Source: Reinekea marinisedimentorum
GTDB lineage: Bacteria; Pseudomonadota; Gammaproteobacteria; Pseudomonadales; Natronospirillaceae
Direction of reading: 5' to 3'
Assembly (NCBI RefSeq): GCF_004341165.1
Contig: NZ_SLZR01000012.1
Span: 1 to 64,000, forward strand
DNA length: 64,000 nt
Part shown: in pieces, positions 36,120-47,471 of the stretch
Position numbering within the stretch: the stretch's first letter is position 1
Layout of the letters: every line of letters starts with the position of its first letter
The notes under the pieces: generated by a model
The model's database searches: none
What the model saw: the letters and a program-made list of their open reading frames with translations, nothing else
What the model was told of the DNA's origin: nothing
Translations under genes and position numbers: made by a program

Positions 36120-37312
36120 TACGCGCTCTCCCTATCCAGTGTTTCCAGAAGACGGGTACGACTGATGTACCCTTTGTATTTGCCGTTGTCGTCGACTACA
36201 GGCACCGGGCAAGCGGTTTGCGCCACGGTGCTGATAATTTCGCTGATCGGCGTTTGTGCATTCACCGGGGTGACATCATCGAGCAGGGCGCTTTCCAGTG
36301 ACGCATCTTTCTGCAGCATGCTGTGCAGCGAGTCGTCGGAAACCACGCCTAAAAACTGATTGGTTTTAGACACCACATAACCAAAGCTGCGGTCGTGATC
36401 GCGCAGCATACGCAAGCCGGTGCGCAGGCCTTTATCGGTGTCTTTTTTGATCAGGGTGGCCTGGGTATGCAGGGCAATATCCTGTGCGCTGAACACGTTG
36501 GCAACGTCCACGCCTTTAAAGAAAGACTTCACATAATCGTTGGCGGGCTTGTTGAGAATTTCATCGGGCGTGCCTACCTGGACCACTTCGCCGCCCTGCA
36601 TAATGGCAATGCGGTCGCCAATGCGCATGGCTTCATCGAGATCATGCGAGATAAACACGACGGTGCGTTGCTGCTCAGATTGCAGGCGGATCAGCTCATC
36701 CTGCATCTCGGTTCGAATGAGCGGGTCGAGCGCGGAAAAAGCTTCGTCCATTAACAGGATGTCCGGGTCGTTGGTCAGCGCGCGTGCCAGACCAACACGC
36801 TGTTGCATGCCGCCGGAAAGTTCATCGGGGTAACTTTCGGCATGGTTTTCCAGACCGACCTGCGCTAACGATTCCATCGCCTTAGCGTGGCGCTCTTCCA
36901 GGGTTACACCGGCCAGCTCCAGACCAAAGGCGGTGTTATCCAGAACGTTCATATGGGGCATCAGCGCGAACGATTGAAACACCATGGCGATCTTCTTGCG
37001 GCGAACCTCGCGCAGTTGTTTTTCATTGATGCTGAGAATGTTTTCGCCATCGATCAGAACCTCACCGGCGGAGGGTTCAATCAGCCGGTTGAGCAGGCGA
37101 ACCAGTGTCGATTTGCCAGAGCCGGACAGCCCCATAATGACAAAAATTTCGCCTTCATTAATGGCCAGGCTGGCATCTTTGACACCCACCGTCATACCGG
37201 TCGATTCAAAAATACTGTCTTTGTCTTTACCCTGTTTGAGTAAAGCCATTGCTTTCGCAGGGCGTGTACCAAAAATTTTGTACAACCCTTTTACTTCTAA
37301 CTTAACGGTCAT
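36119..37312 (-). CDS. proV: glycine betaine/proline ABC ATPase (ProV)
   Basis: The 397-residue ATPase has Walker [10 protein letters not shown], the signature [10 protein letters not shown], and Walker [13 protein letters not shown]. Two CBS domains follow (about 280-397), as in ProV and OpuAA, where they sense ionic strength. The TPR gene ends 54 bases upstream on the same strand. There is no separate terminator visible, so osmolyte import and ectoine synthesis may be cotranscribed. Confidence 0.95.
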   Translation of the reverse strand: MTVKLEVKGLYKIFGTRPAKAMALLKQGKDKDSIFESTGMTVGVKDASLAINEGEIFVIMGLSGSGKSTLVRLLNRLIEPSAGEVLIDGENILSINEKQLREVRRKKIAMVFQSFALMPHMNVLDNTAFGLELAGVTLEERHAKAMESLAQVGLENHAESYPDELSGGMQQRVGLARALTNDPDILLMDEAFSALDPLIRTEMQDELIRLQSEQQRTVVFISHDLDEAMRIGDRIAIMQGGEVVQVGTPDEILNKPANDYVKSFFKGVDVANVFSAQDIALHTQATLIKKDTDKGLRTGLRMLRDHDRSFGYVVSKTNQFLGVVSDDSLHSMLQKDASLESALLDDVTPVNAQTPISEIISTVAQTACPVPVVDDNGKYKGYISRTRLLETLDRESA

Positions 37313-37366
37313 CTTTTAAGAGCCTGTTTTGAGTTATTTATCTGGTTTCTGTTTTAAACGGAGTGA

Positions 37367-38272
37367 TTAGTTTTTTTCGGAGTGGAGATCGCCTGCGGCA
37401 ACCTGATAGAACAGTTCTTTAAATTCTTCCAACTCACGAATGTTGGCTAAGAATTCTTCCTTCAGAACCTCTTCACGGTAGCTTTCGTTCTGTTCGATAG
37501 AAGCCCTGATGCAGCGGATGGATTCTTCAACGTTGCCCAGCTGCGCATAGGCACAACCCAGTTGGTAAAACGCATGGGCGTTCTGCTCGTCTTTTTCCAG
37601 CGCCTGCTGGCACAAGTTAACTGCCCACTGAGGTTCACCCAGTTCCAACACGGCATCGGCCTTGTAGGTGATGGCTTCAATATCCTCAGAGTCGATTGAA
37701 AGAATTTGATCGTAGGTACGGATCTTACTGGACGGGTTCAGCTCCTGTTGCGCACGCAGCCAAAGCGACTGAACTTCGCGTGTGGTCTCCAGTTCCTCTC
37801 GGTTCTCTTTAATATCCCGGGAGCGCGCCAGTAGCTGCTTTTCTATGGCACCAAGGCGGCTTTCATACTCGGTAATCAGCTTGGTGATTTCATCGTTGGC
37901 ATAGGTGTGAATGCGCTCTTTGATGTCGCGGATCGAAGTCCAGCCGACAATCACCAGAATGGACGAGGCCGCCGCTACCAGGTAGAAAAAGTAGGTGACG
38001 GTATCGGTGGCGTAAGTGACTGCCCGGTCTACCGACTGGTGCTCGCGATCGAGAATCTGCTTTTGCAGCTCATTGCGCTGAGCCAGCATTTGCGTGCGCA
38101 AAGCCTTCAGCTCGTCGAGGATATAGCGCTCAATAAAGGGCGTATAAAGTGATTCATCGAGCGCTTCCACGGTTTCATCGGCCTGCTCCTGCACCGTTTG
38201 CGTGGTGGTTTCGGCCAGAGCAAACAGTGGCAGGAGCAGTGCGAACAGGCTGAGTGTTATGATGCGAGACAT
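37367..38272 (-). CDS. TPR-containing membrane protein in the ectoine/betaine block
   Basis: The 301-residue protein begins with a signal peptide (MSRIITLSLFALLLPLFALA), then a helical stretch with QTVQEQADETVEALDES, a single transmembrane helix near 93-110 (YFFYLVAAASSILVIV), a coiled coil, and at least two TPR-like repeats (AVLELGEPQWAVNLCQQAL and AYAQLGNVEESIRCIRASI). Its start overlaps the ask stop by 16 bases. I do not recognise a named family. The context suggests a part in osmotic stress sensing or assembly of the transporter. Confidence 0.75.
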   Translation of the reverse strand: MSRIITLSLFALLLPLFALAETTTQTVQEQADETVEALDESLYTPFIERYILDELKALRTQMLAQRNELQKQILDREHQSVDRAVTYATDTVTYFFYLVAAASSILVIVGWTSIRDIKERIHTYANDEITKLITEYESRLGAIEKQLLARSRDIKENREELETTREVQSLWLRAQQELNPSSKIRTYDQILSIDSEDIEAITYKADAVLELGEPQWAVNLCQQALEKDEQNAHAFYQLGCAYAQLGNVEESIRCIRASIEQNESYREEVLKEEFLANIRELEEFKELFYQVAAGDLHSEKN

Positions 38273-39696
38273 ATCGCCCTGCCATGATTATGAACTTCCA
38301 CCAGTGAGGCATGCAGTGCCTTAACCGCTTTGTGGTAGTCGTCTTCTTCAACAATGTACTGCACATCCACTTGGCGCATACACTGATGCACGGCCAGAAT
38401 GCTGACGCCAGCTTCGGCGATGGCGGTGGTCGCCTTACCCAGCAGGCCCTTCATTTTTAAATCGGAACCAATGGCCGAAACCGCAGCAACCTTCTTCTGG
38501 TCGATCTCTGCTTCGGTAAACTGCTGTTCCAGTTTTTTGCGGATGCGCTTAACCGTTTTCAGATTGGTTGAAAGGTAATGGGTCACCGTGTTGGCATTAA
38601 TGTCTTTTGAAACGATGTGTGCTTTAAACTCTTTGATAATGGAAACGATCTTCGGGTCGTACTCGTGCAGACGGCCGGCCATTTCCTGATCAAAAACTTC
38701 CAGTGCGAACACGCCTTTGGTGCCGGCAATAATTTCCACGCAGGGGTTATCGCTTACGTAGTCACCGGTAATCAGGGTGCCGTAATGTTCCGGTTCAAAG
38801 GTGTTTTTAACGCGCAGCGGAATATCGTGCTGGCGCAGGCCTTTTGCTGCTTTCGGGTGAATCGCTTCCATGCCCAGATTGGCCAGTTGATCGGCAACGT
38901 CGTAATTGGTGCGGCCAATCGGCACGGCGTTCTGTTCGCCAACCAGGCGCGGGTCGGCACTGGAGAGGTGAAACTCCTTGTGGATGATTGCTTCATGCGC
39001 CCTGGTCAGTACCGCAATACGGCTGAAGGTCATCTCGCTGTAACCGCGGTCAAAGCGGGTCATCAGGCCTTCGCGGGTATGCGCATAGCCGGTCACGATG
39101 GGCAGCTCGGTTACCAGGTTCACACCCTTAAAGGTGTTTTCGATGCGCTCATCCAGGCTCAGGTGAGAATCCGTTTGCCAGCCGGTCAGGTCGATAAAGC
39201 GGGCATTAATACCGTCGCGTTTTAACAGCGTTGCCATGTTAAAGGCACTGTGCGCTTCACCAATGCTGGCCAGCATTTCGCGTACGGTGTGCAGGTGGGC
39301 TTCTAATGCGAAGTGGCCGTGACGACACAGGCTTTGCAGATCGAGCAGGCATTTCTGCGCATCCACTAAGCGCTCATTCACAAAGCTGTTGGCCTTGCGT
39401 AGCCTGGTTTCGTCTTCCGCAAAGAGCGTCGCGTTCAGCTCGTGCAGTTGGCTGCGCAGCGCATTCAGAGCCGTCAGCCAGCTGTCGTCTTCGATGCTGT
39501 TGGCAAACAGTTTAAAAACGCCGGGTTGGCCGCTCTTTTTGTGGTCGAGTAATTTATCGGTGATGCCACCATAGGCCGAAACAACGAAAATCCGCTGGTA
39601 TCGGCTTGCCGGGTTGGCAGGTTTTAAAATGATGTTGTCACGGACGGAGTCGTAATCGCTCATCGACGTGCCGCCAATTTTTTCTACCGTGTGCAT
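38257..39696 (-). CDS. ask: ectoine-operon aspartokinase (Ask_Ect)
   Basis: This 479-residue kinase phosphorylates aspartate at the top of the ectoine pathway. The N-terminal VEKIGGTSMSD is the ATP-site motif and SSADPRLVG is the aspartate-site region. The C-terminus carries ACT-type regulatory segments (SAIGSDLKMKGLLGKA). Ectoine-linked aspartokinases are commonly less feedback-inhibited than LysC, which helps supply the pathway under salt stress. It follows ectC by 9 bases. Confidence 0.93.
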   Translation of the reverse strand: MHTVEKIGGTSMSDYDSVRDNIILKPANPASRYQRIFVVSAYGGITDKLLDHKKSGQPGVFKLFANSIEDDSWLTALNALRSQLHELNATLFAEDETRLRKANSFVNERLVDAQKCLLDLQSLCRHGHFALEAHLHTVREMLASIGEAHSAFNMATLLKRDGINARFIDLTGWQTDSHLSLDERIENTFKGVNLVTELPIVTGYAHTREGLMTRFDRGYSEMTFSRIAVLTRAHEAIIHKEFHLSSADPRLVGEQNAVPIGRTNYDVADQLANLGMEAIHPKAAKGLRQHDIPLRVKNTFEPEHYGTLITGDYVSDNPCVEIIAGTKGVFALEVFDQEMAGRLHEYDPKIVSIIKEFKAHIVSKDINANTVTHYLSTNLKTVKRIRKKLEQQFTEAEIDQKKVAAVSAIGSDLKMKGLLGKATTAIAEAGVSILAVHQCMRQVDVQYIVEEDDYHKAVKALHASLVEVHNHGRAICLAS

Positions 39697-39705
39697 CCTG
39701 TTTCC

Positions 39706-40104
39706 TTAAATAGTTTCTGCGGTCAGTTCGTAGGCACCGTCTTTGTTATGGACTTCCTTACCATTCAAAGGTGGGTTAAAAACGCAGGCCATTTTCATTT
39801 CACTAAAGGCGCGCAAAACGTGTTTGTCGTGTTTGTCGAGAATGTAAACAGTGCCCGGTGCAATGGGGTAAACCTTGCCGTCGGCCAGGGTTTCTATTTC
39901 ACCTTCACCGCTGATGCAGTACACCGATTCCAAATGATTCTGGTAGTGCATCTGGAAATCAGCGCCCTTGTAAATGGTGGTGATGTGAAACGAAAAGCCC
40001 ATGTTGTCGTCTTTCAGCAGCAGGCGGGTACTGTCCCAGTTACCGTCGGGGGAAATAATTTTGCGGCCGTCTTTCTCGGCCTGTTGCAGGGTTCTTACAA
40101 TCAT
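39706..40104 (-). CDS. ectC: ectoine synthase (EctC)
   Basis: EctC cyclises N-gamma-acetyl-diaminobutyrate to ectoine. The 132-residue cupin begins [14 protein letters not shown] and has [20 protein letters not shown], and [19 protein letters not shown], which are strong EctC hallmarks. It lies between ectB and ask as usual. No ectD hydroxylase is visible, so the compound made is probably ectoine rather than hydroxyectoine, unless ectD is elsewhere. Confidence 0.97.
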   Translation of the reverse strand: MIVRTLQQAEKDGRKIISPDGNWDSTRLLLKDDNMGFSFHITTIYKGADFQMHYQNHLESVYCISGEGEIETLADGKVYPIAPGTVYILDKHDKHVLRAFSEMKMACVFNPPLNGKEVHNKDGAYELTAETI

Positions 40105-40189
40105 TTTTAATCCTTAAAATAATAAAATCCTGCACGGCGGCCGTCTGCCGCCATGCGTGTATTCGATGGTGTGTCGGGTAAAGAAAGCG

Positions 40190-42027
<1,838 letters not shown>

Positions 42028-42129
42028 CTATTTAATATAATCCTAATATTTCGTGCTCTAAATAATAACTAAGGGCTAAAAATGGTAATTCAAGCTAAAA
42101 ATGCATTATAAAGCATAAAAATCGATCAG

Positions 42130-42158
42130 TTAGTGTTCGGAAAAGCATTGTACACTAA
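42130..42158. promoter_or_regulatory. candidate EctR operator (inverted repeat)
   Basis: TTAGTGT (42130-42136) and ACACTAA (42152-42158) form a perfect seven-base inverted repeat. The arm centres are 22 bases apart, two helical turns, between ectA and ectR. A MarR-type dimer pair could bind here. The assignment is by position and symmetry only. Confidence 0.4.
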
Positions 42159-42236
42159 TTAATATTAAAGAAAAGTGACAGTATTTGATGGGTGTTAGCT
42201 GTAAAAAGCATTGATATCTAAATATAAACAAAGTTC

Positions 42237-42266
42237 TTGCTTAGGTTTTTACGCCCTCCCTATAAT
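42237..42266 (+). promoter_or_regulatory. sigma-70-type promoter of ectR
   Basis: TTGCTT (42237-42242) and TATAAT (42261-42266) are 18 bases apart and 36 bases before the ectR ATG. The -10 box is a perfect consensus. Confidence 0.55.
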
Positions 42267-42301
42267 TAATGTTTAGTACTCAACGTTTTTAGGGATGACC
42301 G

Positions 42302-42817
42302 ATGGAAAAAATAGATGAGGTATTGGTGGCGTTGCGGCGGGTCATTCGGGCCACCGATCTGCACTCCAAGTATTTGGCAAAAACCACCGGACTCACGGCA
42401 CCGCAATTGCTGCTGTTGCAAACCCTGAGGGATAAGGGCAGTCAAACTATTGGTGAGCTGGCAGGCTTTATGAGTTTAAGTCAGGCCACGGTAACGACCA
42501 TTATTGACCGTCTGGAAAAGAAATCGCTGGTGGAGCGTGAGCGCTCAACAACCGATAAAAGAAAGGTGTTTGCGTTGCTTACCGAAAGCGGTAACGCTGT
42601 ATTGAAAGATTCACCGGCACCGCTGCAGGAGCAGTTTGCCCGTCAGTTCGGTGATTTGCAGGAGTGGGAGCAAACCATGATTATTGCCTCGCTGCAGCGT
42701 ATTGCCCACATGATGGATGCGCAGCATATCGACGCAGCGCCGGTGCTGGATGTGGGTACGCTGGATCGCCAAACCACGTCCATTGAAAAGCCCGAAGCCT
42801 TTAAGCACGAAGACTGA
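42302..42817 (+). CDS. ectR: MarR-family regulator of ectoine genes (EctR)
   Basis: A 171-residue winged-helix MarR protein. The recognition region SLSQATVTTIIDRLEKKSLV and wing ERERSTTDKRKVFALLTESG are clear. Divergent MarR genes next to ectABC are the well-known EctR repressors of halophilic methylotrophs and other gammaproteobacteria, so control of the ect block is likely. Its own promoter region overlaps the candidate operator. Confidence 0.9.
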   Translation: MEKIDEVLVALRRVIRATDLHSKYLAKTTGLTAPQLLLLQTLRDKGSQTIGELAGFMSLSQATVTTIIDRLEKKSLVERERSTTDKRKVFALLTESGNAVLKDSPAPLQEQFARQFGDLQEWEQTMIIASLQRIAHMMDAQHIDAAPVLDVGTLDRQTTSIEKPEAFKHED

Positions 42818-42823
42818 GCCGGC

Positions 42824-43180
42824 TTAATCGAGATACTTCCAGGTAGCGGCACCGTCAAAGTGACGAATTCGAATCTGCTCTAACACATCCGGCCCGAACA
42901 TTCGGTAGTTCACCGCCAGGCGCTCACCGGCACCGTGCGTGGTGCTGGAATAATGCGTCAGGCCACCGCAAACCTTGCAGAAATTAAAGCTGATGGATTT
43001 ATCACCATAGCAATAGGATGAAAGCCCGCCATCGCCAATCGTCAGGGTGACATCGGCTTTGGTAAAGTAGCCCCAGATGGCGCCGTAACGGGAACATACC
43101 GAGCAGTTACAGCTGGTGCCGGTTTCGGTGACTTCGGGGATTTCCAGTTTCACATTGCCGCAATGGCATTGGCCTTTCAC
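42824..43180 (-). CDS. GFA/CENP-V-family zinc protein
   Basis: The protein has the GFA/CENP-V cysteine pattern: GQCHCGNVKLEI, SCNCSVCSRYGAIWGYF and FNFCKVCGGLTHYSS, which would bind two zincs. Family members include glutathione-dependent formaldehyde-activating enzyme and many uncharacterised proteins. The frame runs to 43213, but a GTG at 43180 has AGGAG ten bases upstream and leads straight into KGQCHCG, so I chose it (118 residues). Function is not assigned; it is convergent with ectR. Confidence 0.8.
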   Translation of the reverse strand: MKGQCHCGNVKLEIPEVTETGTSCNCSVCSRYGAIWGYFTKADVTLTIGDGGLSSYCYGDKSISFNFCKVCGGLTHYSSTTHGAGERLAVNYRMFGPDVLEQIRIRHFDGAATWKYLD

Positions 43181-43389
43181 GATACTGATGCTCCTCTTTG
43201 GTCTGCCACCCAATTAAAGCTGCAATAGCTGAATATTGCCAGCAGTCGCCGATGCCGTGTTTTCTGTGCTCTGCTCGTATTAGAAAAATAAATATTTTAA
43301 ATGATCCAATGTGGACTACCCTGAGTTTGAGTTGCTGTTGAAAGCTTAAATTCAGGTTTTTGATCGAAGGCACAGTCAGGAGGTGCAGG

Positions 43390-44658
43390 TTGGATACTCA
43401 ATCTCGAATCCGCATAAATTTAAGGGAAGTGGTTGCCGCCATTGAAACCACCGTCTCGCTGGTGGGTATGGACGACACCAATCACGGTAAGCGTGTGGCT
43501 TACATTGCCTGTCAGCTCGGCCATGCGCTTGGCTTTTCTCAGTCGGATGTCGATTTTCTCTATGATTTCGGCATGCTGCACGATATCGGCGTTTCAACCG
43601 AAGCGGAGCACCGTAACCTGGTGGCGAATTTCGACTGGGGCGAATCCGGCTTGCACTGTGAAGTCGGCTATCAGTTGTTACAGGGTTTTCACCCGCTGGC
43701 TCATTTGGCGTTGCCAGTTTTGTATCACCATACCGCCTGGGTGGAGCTGGAGCGAATGAACGTGCGTCCGCGCGAAGCACTCATGGCCAATCTGGTTTAC
43801 CTTGCCGACCGCATAGATGTGCTCAGTGCTGAACACTACGGCGACGATATACTGATTGCCCGTCACCAGGTGGCTGAGCTTATCCAGCTTAAGAGTGGCA
43901 GCTATTTTAAACCTGAATATGTGGAGGTGTTTAAACGGGTGGCGCAGTCAGAATCGTTTTGGCTGGCGCTGGAAAGCCGACACATTTGTCGTTACACGTG
44001 GGATATGAACCGCGTCACTATCCATTCCACACTGACGATCGGTCAGCTTAAACAACTGGCCATGATCATTGCGTACATCGTCGACCAGAAGAGTAAATTC
44101 ACGGCGCAGCACTCCATTAAGGTTGCCGAGGTGGCGCGCTTCCTGGCGGAACTTTTTGGGATGACAGAAACCCAGTGCGACAAAATAGAAATAGCCGGTC
44201 TGCTGCACGATATCGGCAAGCTGCACACGCCCGATGCCATACTCAATAAACCCGGCCCGCTAGATGAGCATGAACGGGCAGTGATGAATCAGCACAGCTT
44301 TGAAACCTACGAAATTCTGCGTCACATTTCCGGTATTGAAGATATTGCCATGTGGGCGGCGTTTCACCACGAAGGTGTGAACGGCCATGGCTACCCATTC
44401 CACCCAACCGAGCTGGAGCTTTCCACCGAGGCGCGAATCGTTGCCGTAGCCGATGTCTTTCAGGCGCTGGTGCAGGACAGGCCCTACCGCAGGCGCATGC
44501 AGCCGCAGGAGATCCGTAAGCTGCTGTTGCAAAAGGCCGAGGCCGGTAGCCTGGATGCATCAATCGTCAGGCTGGCCCTGAGTAACATGGATCACTGCTA
44601 TAACGTTGCTCTGGGCGCGGCGGATGCCAGCGGTCAGTACGATATTTCTTTTGCCTGA
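43390..44658 (+). CDS. tandem HD / HD-GYP cyclic di-GMP phosphodiesterase
   Basis: The protein of about 422 residues has two HD domains. The first has DFGMLHDIGVS and HHTAWVE and lacks GYP. The second has AGLLHDIGKLHTPDAILNK and HHEGVNGHGYPFHP, the canonical HD-GYP signature. It should hydrolyse cyclic di-GMP and has no visible membrane segment. I placed the start at a TTG at 43390 because AGGAGGTGCAGG is directly upstream; the frame extends to 43360. Confidence 0.88.
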   Translation: MDTQSRIRINLREVVAAIETTVSLVGMDDTNHGKRVAYIACQLGHALGFSQSDVDFLYDFGMLHDIGVSTEAEHRNLVANFDWGESGLHCEVGYQLLQGFHPLAHLALPVLYHHTAWVELERMNVRPREALMANLVYLADRIDVLSAEHYGDDILIARHQVAELIQLKSGSYFKPEYVEVFKRVAQSESFWLALESRHICRYTWDMNRVTIHSTLTIGQLKQLAMIIAYIVDQKSKFTAQHSIKVAEVARFLAELFGMTETQCDKIEIAGLLHDIGKLHTPDAILNKPGPLDEHERAVMNQHSFETYEILRHISGIEDIAMWAAFHHEGVNGHGYPFHPTELELSTEARIVAVADVFQALVQDRPYRRRMQPQEIRKLLLQKAEAGSLDASIVRLALSNMDHCYNVALGAADASGQYDISFA

Positions 44659-44659
44659 T

Positions 44660-44708
44660 GGCGCAATTTAACGGCTGGTTTTCACCAGTAAGATTGCGCC
44701 TTTTATTT
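44660..44708 (+). terminator. intrinsic terminator of the HD-GYP gene
   Basis: GGCGCAAT (44660-44667) and ATTGCGCC (44693-44700) form a perfect eight-base outer stem, with CTGG/CCAG inside. The tract TTTTATTT follows. Confidence 0.8.
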
Positions 44709-44835
44709 CTGGGCTTACCGGCTTTTCGCATCTGACGTACGATCTTTTCAGTTTTTATACTGTTTGTTGCGGCGTCATAAAAATAAGTTTTGGTCGCTGC
44801 GGACCCTCTTTACTACCAAGACTTGAGGACACCCT

Positions 44836-45369
44836 ATGAGGTTTATTTGTTTTTCTGGCAGCTTTCACAGTAAGAGCAAGAGTATTGCCATTCTGGAATG
44901 CATTAAGGATATGTTTGCAGAGCATGAGTTTGAAATTCTGCCATTAGCCTCGCTGCCGTTTTTTTCCAACGAACTCAACGAAGAAAGGCCGGCCAGTGTG
45001 CAGTTTTTTATGAGCCGGGTAGAAGATGCGGACGGCATTATCTGCTGCACGCCAGAATACAATCACAGCGTGCCGGCGGTATTAAAAAACGCCATCGACT
45101 GGGCTTCGCGGCCGGCTTTTAATTCGCCGTTGAAGGGCAAGCCGGTGAGCATTATTACACAGGCGATGAGCCCGGTAGGTGGTGCGCGGGCGCAAGAGCA
45201 CCTGAAGCTGATCTTTGATTCCACACTGGCGAGGAATCACATCTGTCATGAAATGATGATTACCGATGTAAATAATATCTTCGATGAACATATGCACATT
45301 GTTGATGCCAAGGTAAACGAGCGACTGCAGCGTCATGTGAGCAGCTTTGTTGAGTTTGTTGCTGGCTGA
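44836..45369 (+). CDS. NADPH-dependent FMN reductase-like protein
   Basis: The 177-residue flavodoxin-fold protein starts MRFICFSGSFHSKSKS and has the family motif TPEYNHSVPAVLKNAIDWASRP, with the YNHSVP loop contacting FMN. Relatives are chromate, azo or quinone reductases; the exact substrate is unknown. A second member of the family follows about 140 bases later on the same strand. Confidence 0.88.
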   Translation: MRFICFSGSFHSKSKSIAILECIKDMFAEHEFEILPLASLPFFSNELNEERPASVQFFMSRVEDADGIICCTPEYNHSVPAVLKNAIDWASRPAFNSPLKGKPVSIITQAMSPVGGARAQEHLKLIFDSTLARNHICHEMMITDVNNIFDEHMHIVDAKVNERLQRHVSSFVEFVAG

Positions 45370-45507
45370 TAAACAGTGCATGGCGTGTCATGGCGGTGTT
45401 TCGAAAGCAAGGCTTCATCCGTGGCTCCTAACCCCTTAAGCTTGATTAGGGCGGCGCCCGGACCCATGTTGAAATTGTCCGGTCGGGACTAACACATGGA
45501 GCCTTGT

Positions 45508-46167
45508 ATGAATTTTCTGATCTTTCTGGGCAGTGCTCGCGAAAGTACACCACCCAAGCCGGCGCGGCTCGGCGCTAGGGTGAGCGAGTTTACGCTGAAC
45601 AGCCTGAATGCACTTTACCCGGAGCACCAGGCAGAAGTCATCGATGTGCTTGATTACCCGCTTGATGCGGTCTTTAAGCCCCACTTTGCTTACCCGAGCG
45701 GCAAAGCACCGCAGGCACTAAACAGCCTGGCTGAAAAAATCAAAGCAGCCGATGGCTACCTGATGGTCAGCCCGGAATATAACCACACCATGAGCCCGGC
45801 GCTTAGCCACCTGTTGAATCACTTTGGCAGCTCTCTGTTTGCCTATAAACCCAGTGCCATCGTGACCTATTCTGCCGGTCAATGGGGCGGTATGAGAGCC
45901 GCCATTGGGATGCGCAGCTTTCTTTCGGAATTGGGTTGTCTGCCCGTGTCTGCAATGATTCATGTTCCCAAAGCCCAACAGGTATTTACCGCAGAAGGCG
46001 AGGTTCAGCCTGAAGAAGATGAGTCGCGCTGGCAGGACTACTTCGGCCGTACGCTGAGCCAGCTCATCTGGTGGGCGCAGGCCACGAAAGAGCATCGCGC
46101 TCAGGTAGACCCACACTCGTTGATCCGCAGTTTTAAAAAGGACCCGAGCGAGCGCAATGCGCCCTGA
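45508..46167 (+). CDS. NADPH-dependent FMN reductase-like protein
   Basis: A flavodoxin-fold protein starting MNFLIFLGSARES with the motif MVSPEYNHTMSPALSHLLNHFG and TYSAGQWGGMRAAIGMRSF. The ATG at 45496 is also in frame, but GGAG sits six bases before the ATG at 45508, so the later one is used (219 residues). It has the same FMN-site type as its neighbour but is a diverged member, not a recent copy. Probable NAD(P)H:quinone or metal reductase. Confidence 0.87.
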   Translation: MNFLIFLGSARESTPPKPARLGARVSEFTLNSLNALYPEHQAEVIDVLDYPLDAVFKPHFAYPSGKAPQALNSLAEKIKAADGYLMVSPEYNHTMSPALSHLLNHFGSSLFAYKPSAIVTYSAGQWGGMRAAIGMRSFLSELGCLPVSAMIHVPKAQQVFTAEGEVQPEEDESRWQDYFGRTLSQLIWWAQATKEHRAQVDPHSLIRSFKKDPSERNAP

Positions 46168-46175
46168 GTGCCCGG

Positions 46176-46352
46176 TTAAGCCTTCGGGCTGGTGGCGTCT
46201 AAAATCTGCTGGTAAAGCGCTTCGGCTTCGGCCGTGAGTTCTGAATAAGCTCTGATATCGCCGTTGCGCTGGGCGGTCATGGCCTGGGTCAGTTTTGCCT
46301 CGCGCAGTTTTTTCAGCTTTTTGGTGGGGTCGCTCTTAAAGATAGAAATCAT
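46176..46352 (-). CDS. DUF6435-like small protein
   Basis: The 58-residue product starts MISIFKSDPTKKLKKL and continues with AMTAQRNGDIRAYSEL and a final EAEALYQQI, the pattern of small DUF6435 proteins in gammaproteobacteria. GGAG lies seven bases before the ATG. Function is unknown. The gene follows the EamA exporter on the same strand, with a weak terminator in between. Confidence 0.75.
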   Translation of the reverse strand: MISIFKSDPTKKLKKLREAKLTQAMTAQRNGDIRAYSELTAEAEALYQQILDATSPKA

Positions 46353-46407
46353 CGGTCATCTCCGGTCCGTTCTGTGGTTATACGCGACGCAACTGAAAAG
46401 GGTTTAG

Positions 46408-46439
46408 TGCGGCCACCGCTGAATGAAGAGCCGGCCGCA
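46408..46439 (-). terminator. weak intrinsic terminator after the EamA gene
   Basis: TGCGGCC (46408-46414) pairs with GGCCGCA (46433-46439), followed on the minus strand by CTAAACCCTTTTC. The T-tract is interrupted, so read-through is likely. Confidence 0.45.
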
Positions 46440-46458
46440 TTGACTGGCACCAAGCCGG

Positions 46459-47370
46459 TTAGTTGCTGTGTTCCGGCACAGCCAGGCGGTTAGCGCCGGG
46501 GCGCCTGATAACCTGCAACAACGAGCAGGCCGCAATGAGTACCATACCCAGCCAACCGACGGCAGAAAACTGTTCGCCGACAATGGCAATGGCCAGCAGC
46601 GTCGCCACTGTCGGCTCGAGCAGGGTAATCAGTGTAGCTTTGCTCGCTGCCACATAAACCAGGCCATAACCGAAAAGCAGATAACCCAGAAACATAGGTA
46701 TGGTTGCCATATAGAGGGCCACCATGACGTTGTTGAGGCTTGAAAACATATGCTCGCTGGTAAAAAACAGCGAAGGCAGCAGAAACACCGCTGCCAGCCC
46801 GAACATACTGGCCATGGCCGATTTAGAATCGATGCCCCGGTCAATCATTTGTTTGGCCGACCATGAGTAGCCTGCGTAGGTGAGGGCAGCCACCAGCCCC
46901 AGAACAACCCCCCAAATGTGAATGCCGCTGCTTTGATGTTGCTTGCCCAGCGTCAGCAGCACAATGCCGGAGCCTCCCAGCAGAAAGCTGAACAGCCACA
47001 GCCCACTGATGCGCTTTTTGTTGATCAGCCTTTCCAGTAACACCGAAAACAGCGGTGCACTGGCCAGTGAGATGACCGTGCCAACGGCAACGCCGGCAGC
47101 GCGCATCGAGCTGTAAAACGCCAGCGGATAGATGGCGACAGAAAGCCCGCCCAGCAACAGCGTTTTAAATTCCAGCATTAGCCGTGCGCGGTCGTGTTTC
47201 AGTGCTTGCAGCGAGGTGAGCATGAGCAGAACACCGCCGACCCCCATCGCGAATGCGCCAATCGCTAATGGACTGACATTCGGGGCAAAGCTTGCCGCCG
47301 TGCCGGTAGAGCCCCAGATGATGCTGGCTAAAACGATGCTCATGGCACCGTAAAATTCACTGTTTTTCAT
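46459..47370 (-). CDS. EamA/DMT-family exporter
   Basis: The 303-residue protein has about ten membrane helices and two EamA repeats, with WGSTGTAASF near the N-terminus and EPTVATLLAIAIVGE near the C-terminus as the usual motif. DMT exporters pump out amino acids or other small metabolites; the substrate is not predictable. An AraC-type regulator lies 101 bases upstream on the same strand and may control it. Confidence 0.88.
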   Translation of the reverse strand: MKNSEFYGAMSIVLASIIWGSTGTAASFAPNVSPLAIGAFAMGVGGVLLMLTSLQALKHDRARLMLEFKTLLLGGLSVAIYPLAFYSSMRAAGVAVGTVISLASAPLFSVLLERLINKKRISGLWLFSFLLGGSGIVLLTLGKQHQSSGIHIWGVVLGLVAALTYAGYSWSAKQMIDRGIDSKSAMASMFGLAAVFLLPSLFFTSEHMFSSLNNVMVALYMATIPMFLGYLLFGYGLVYVAASKATLITLLEPTVATLLAIAIVGEQFSAVGWLGMVLIAACSLLQVIRRPGANRLAVPEHSN

Positions 47371-47471
47371 TGCTGTGGGCCGCCCTGCAGATAAAACCTG
47401 TGAAGATTCTAATCAGTGGCCTGGGCTAATACTTTGCAGATTGGACGCTTTTGCATGCGTACAGGACGTAA

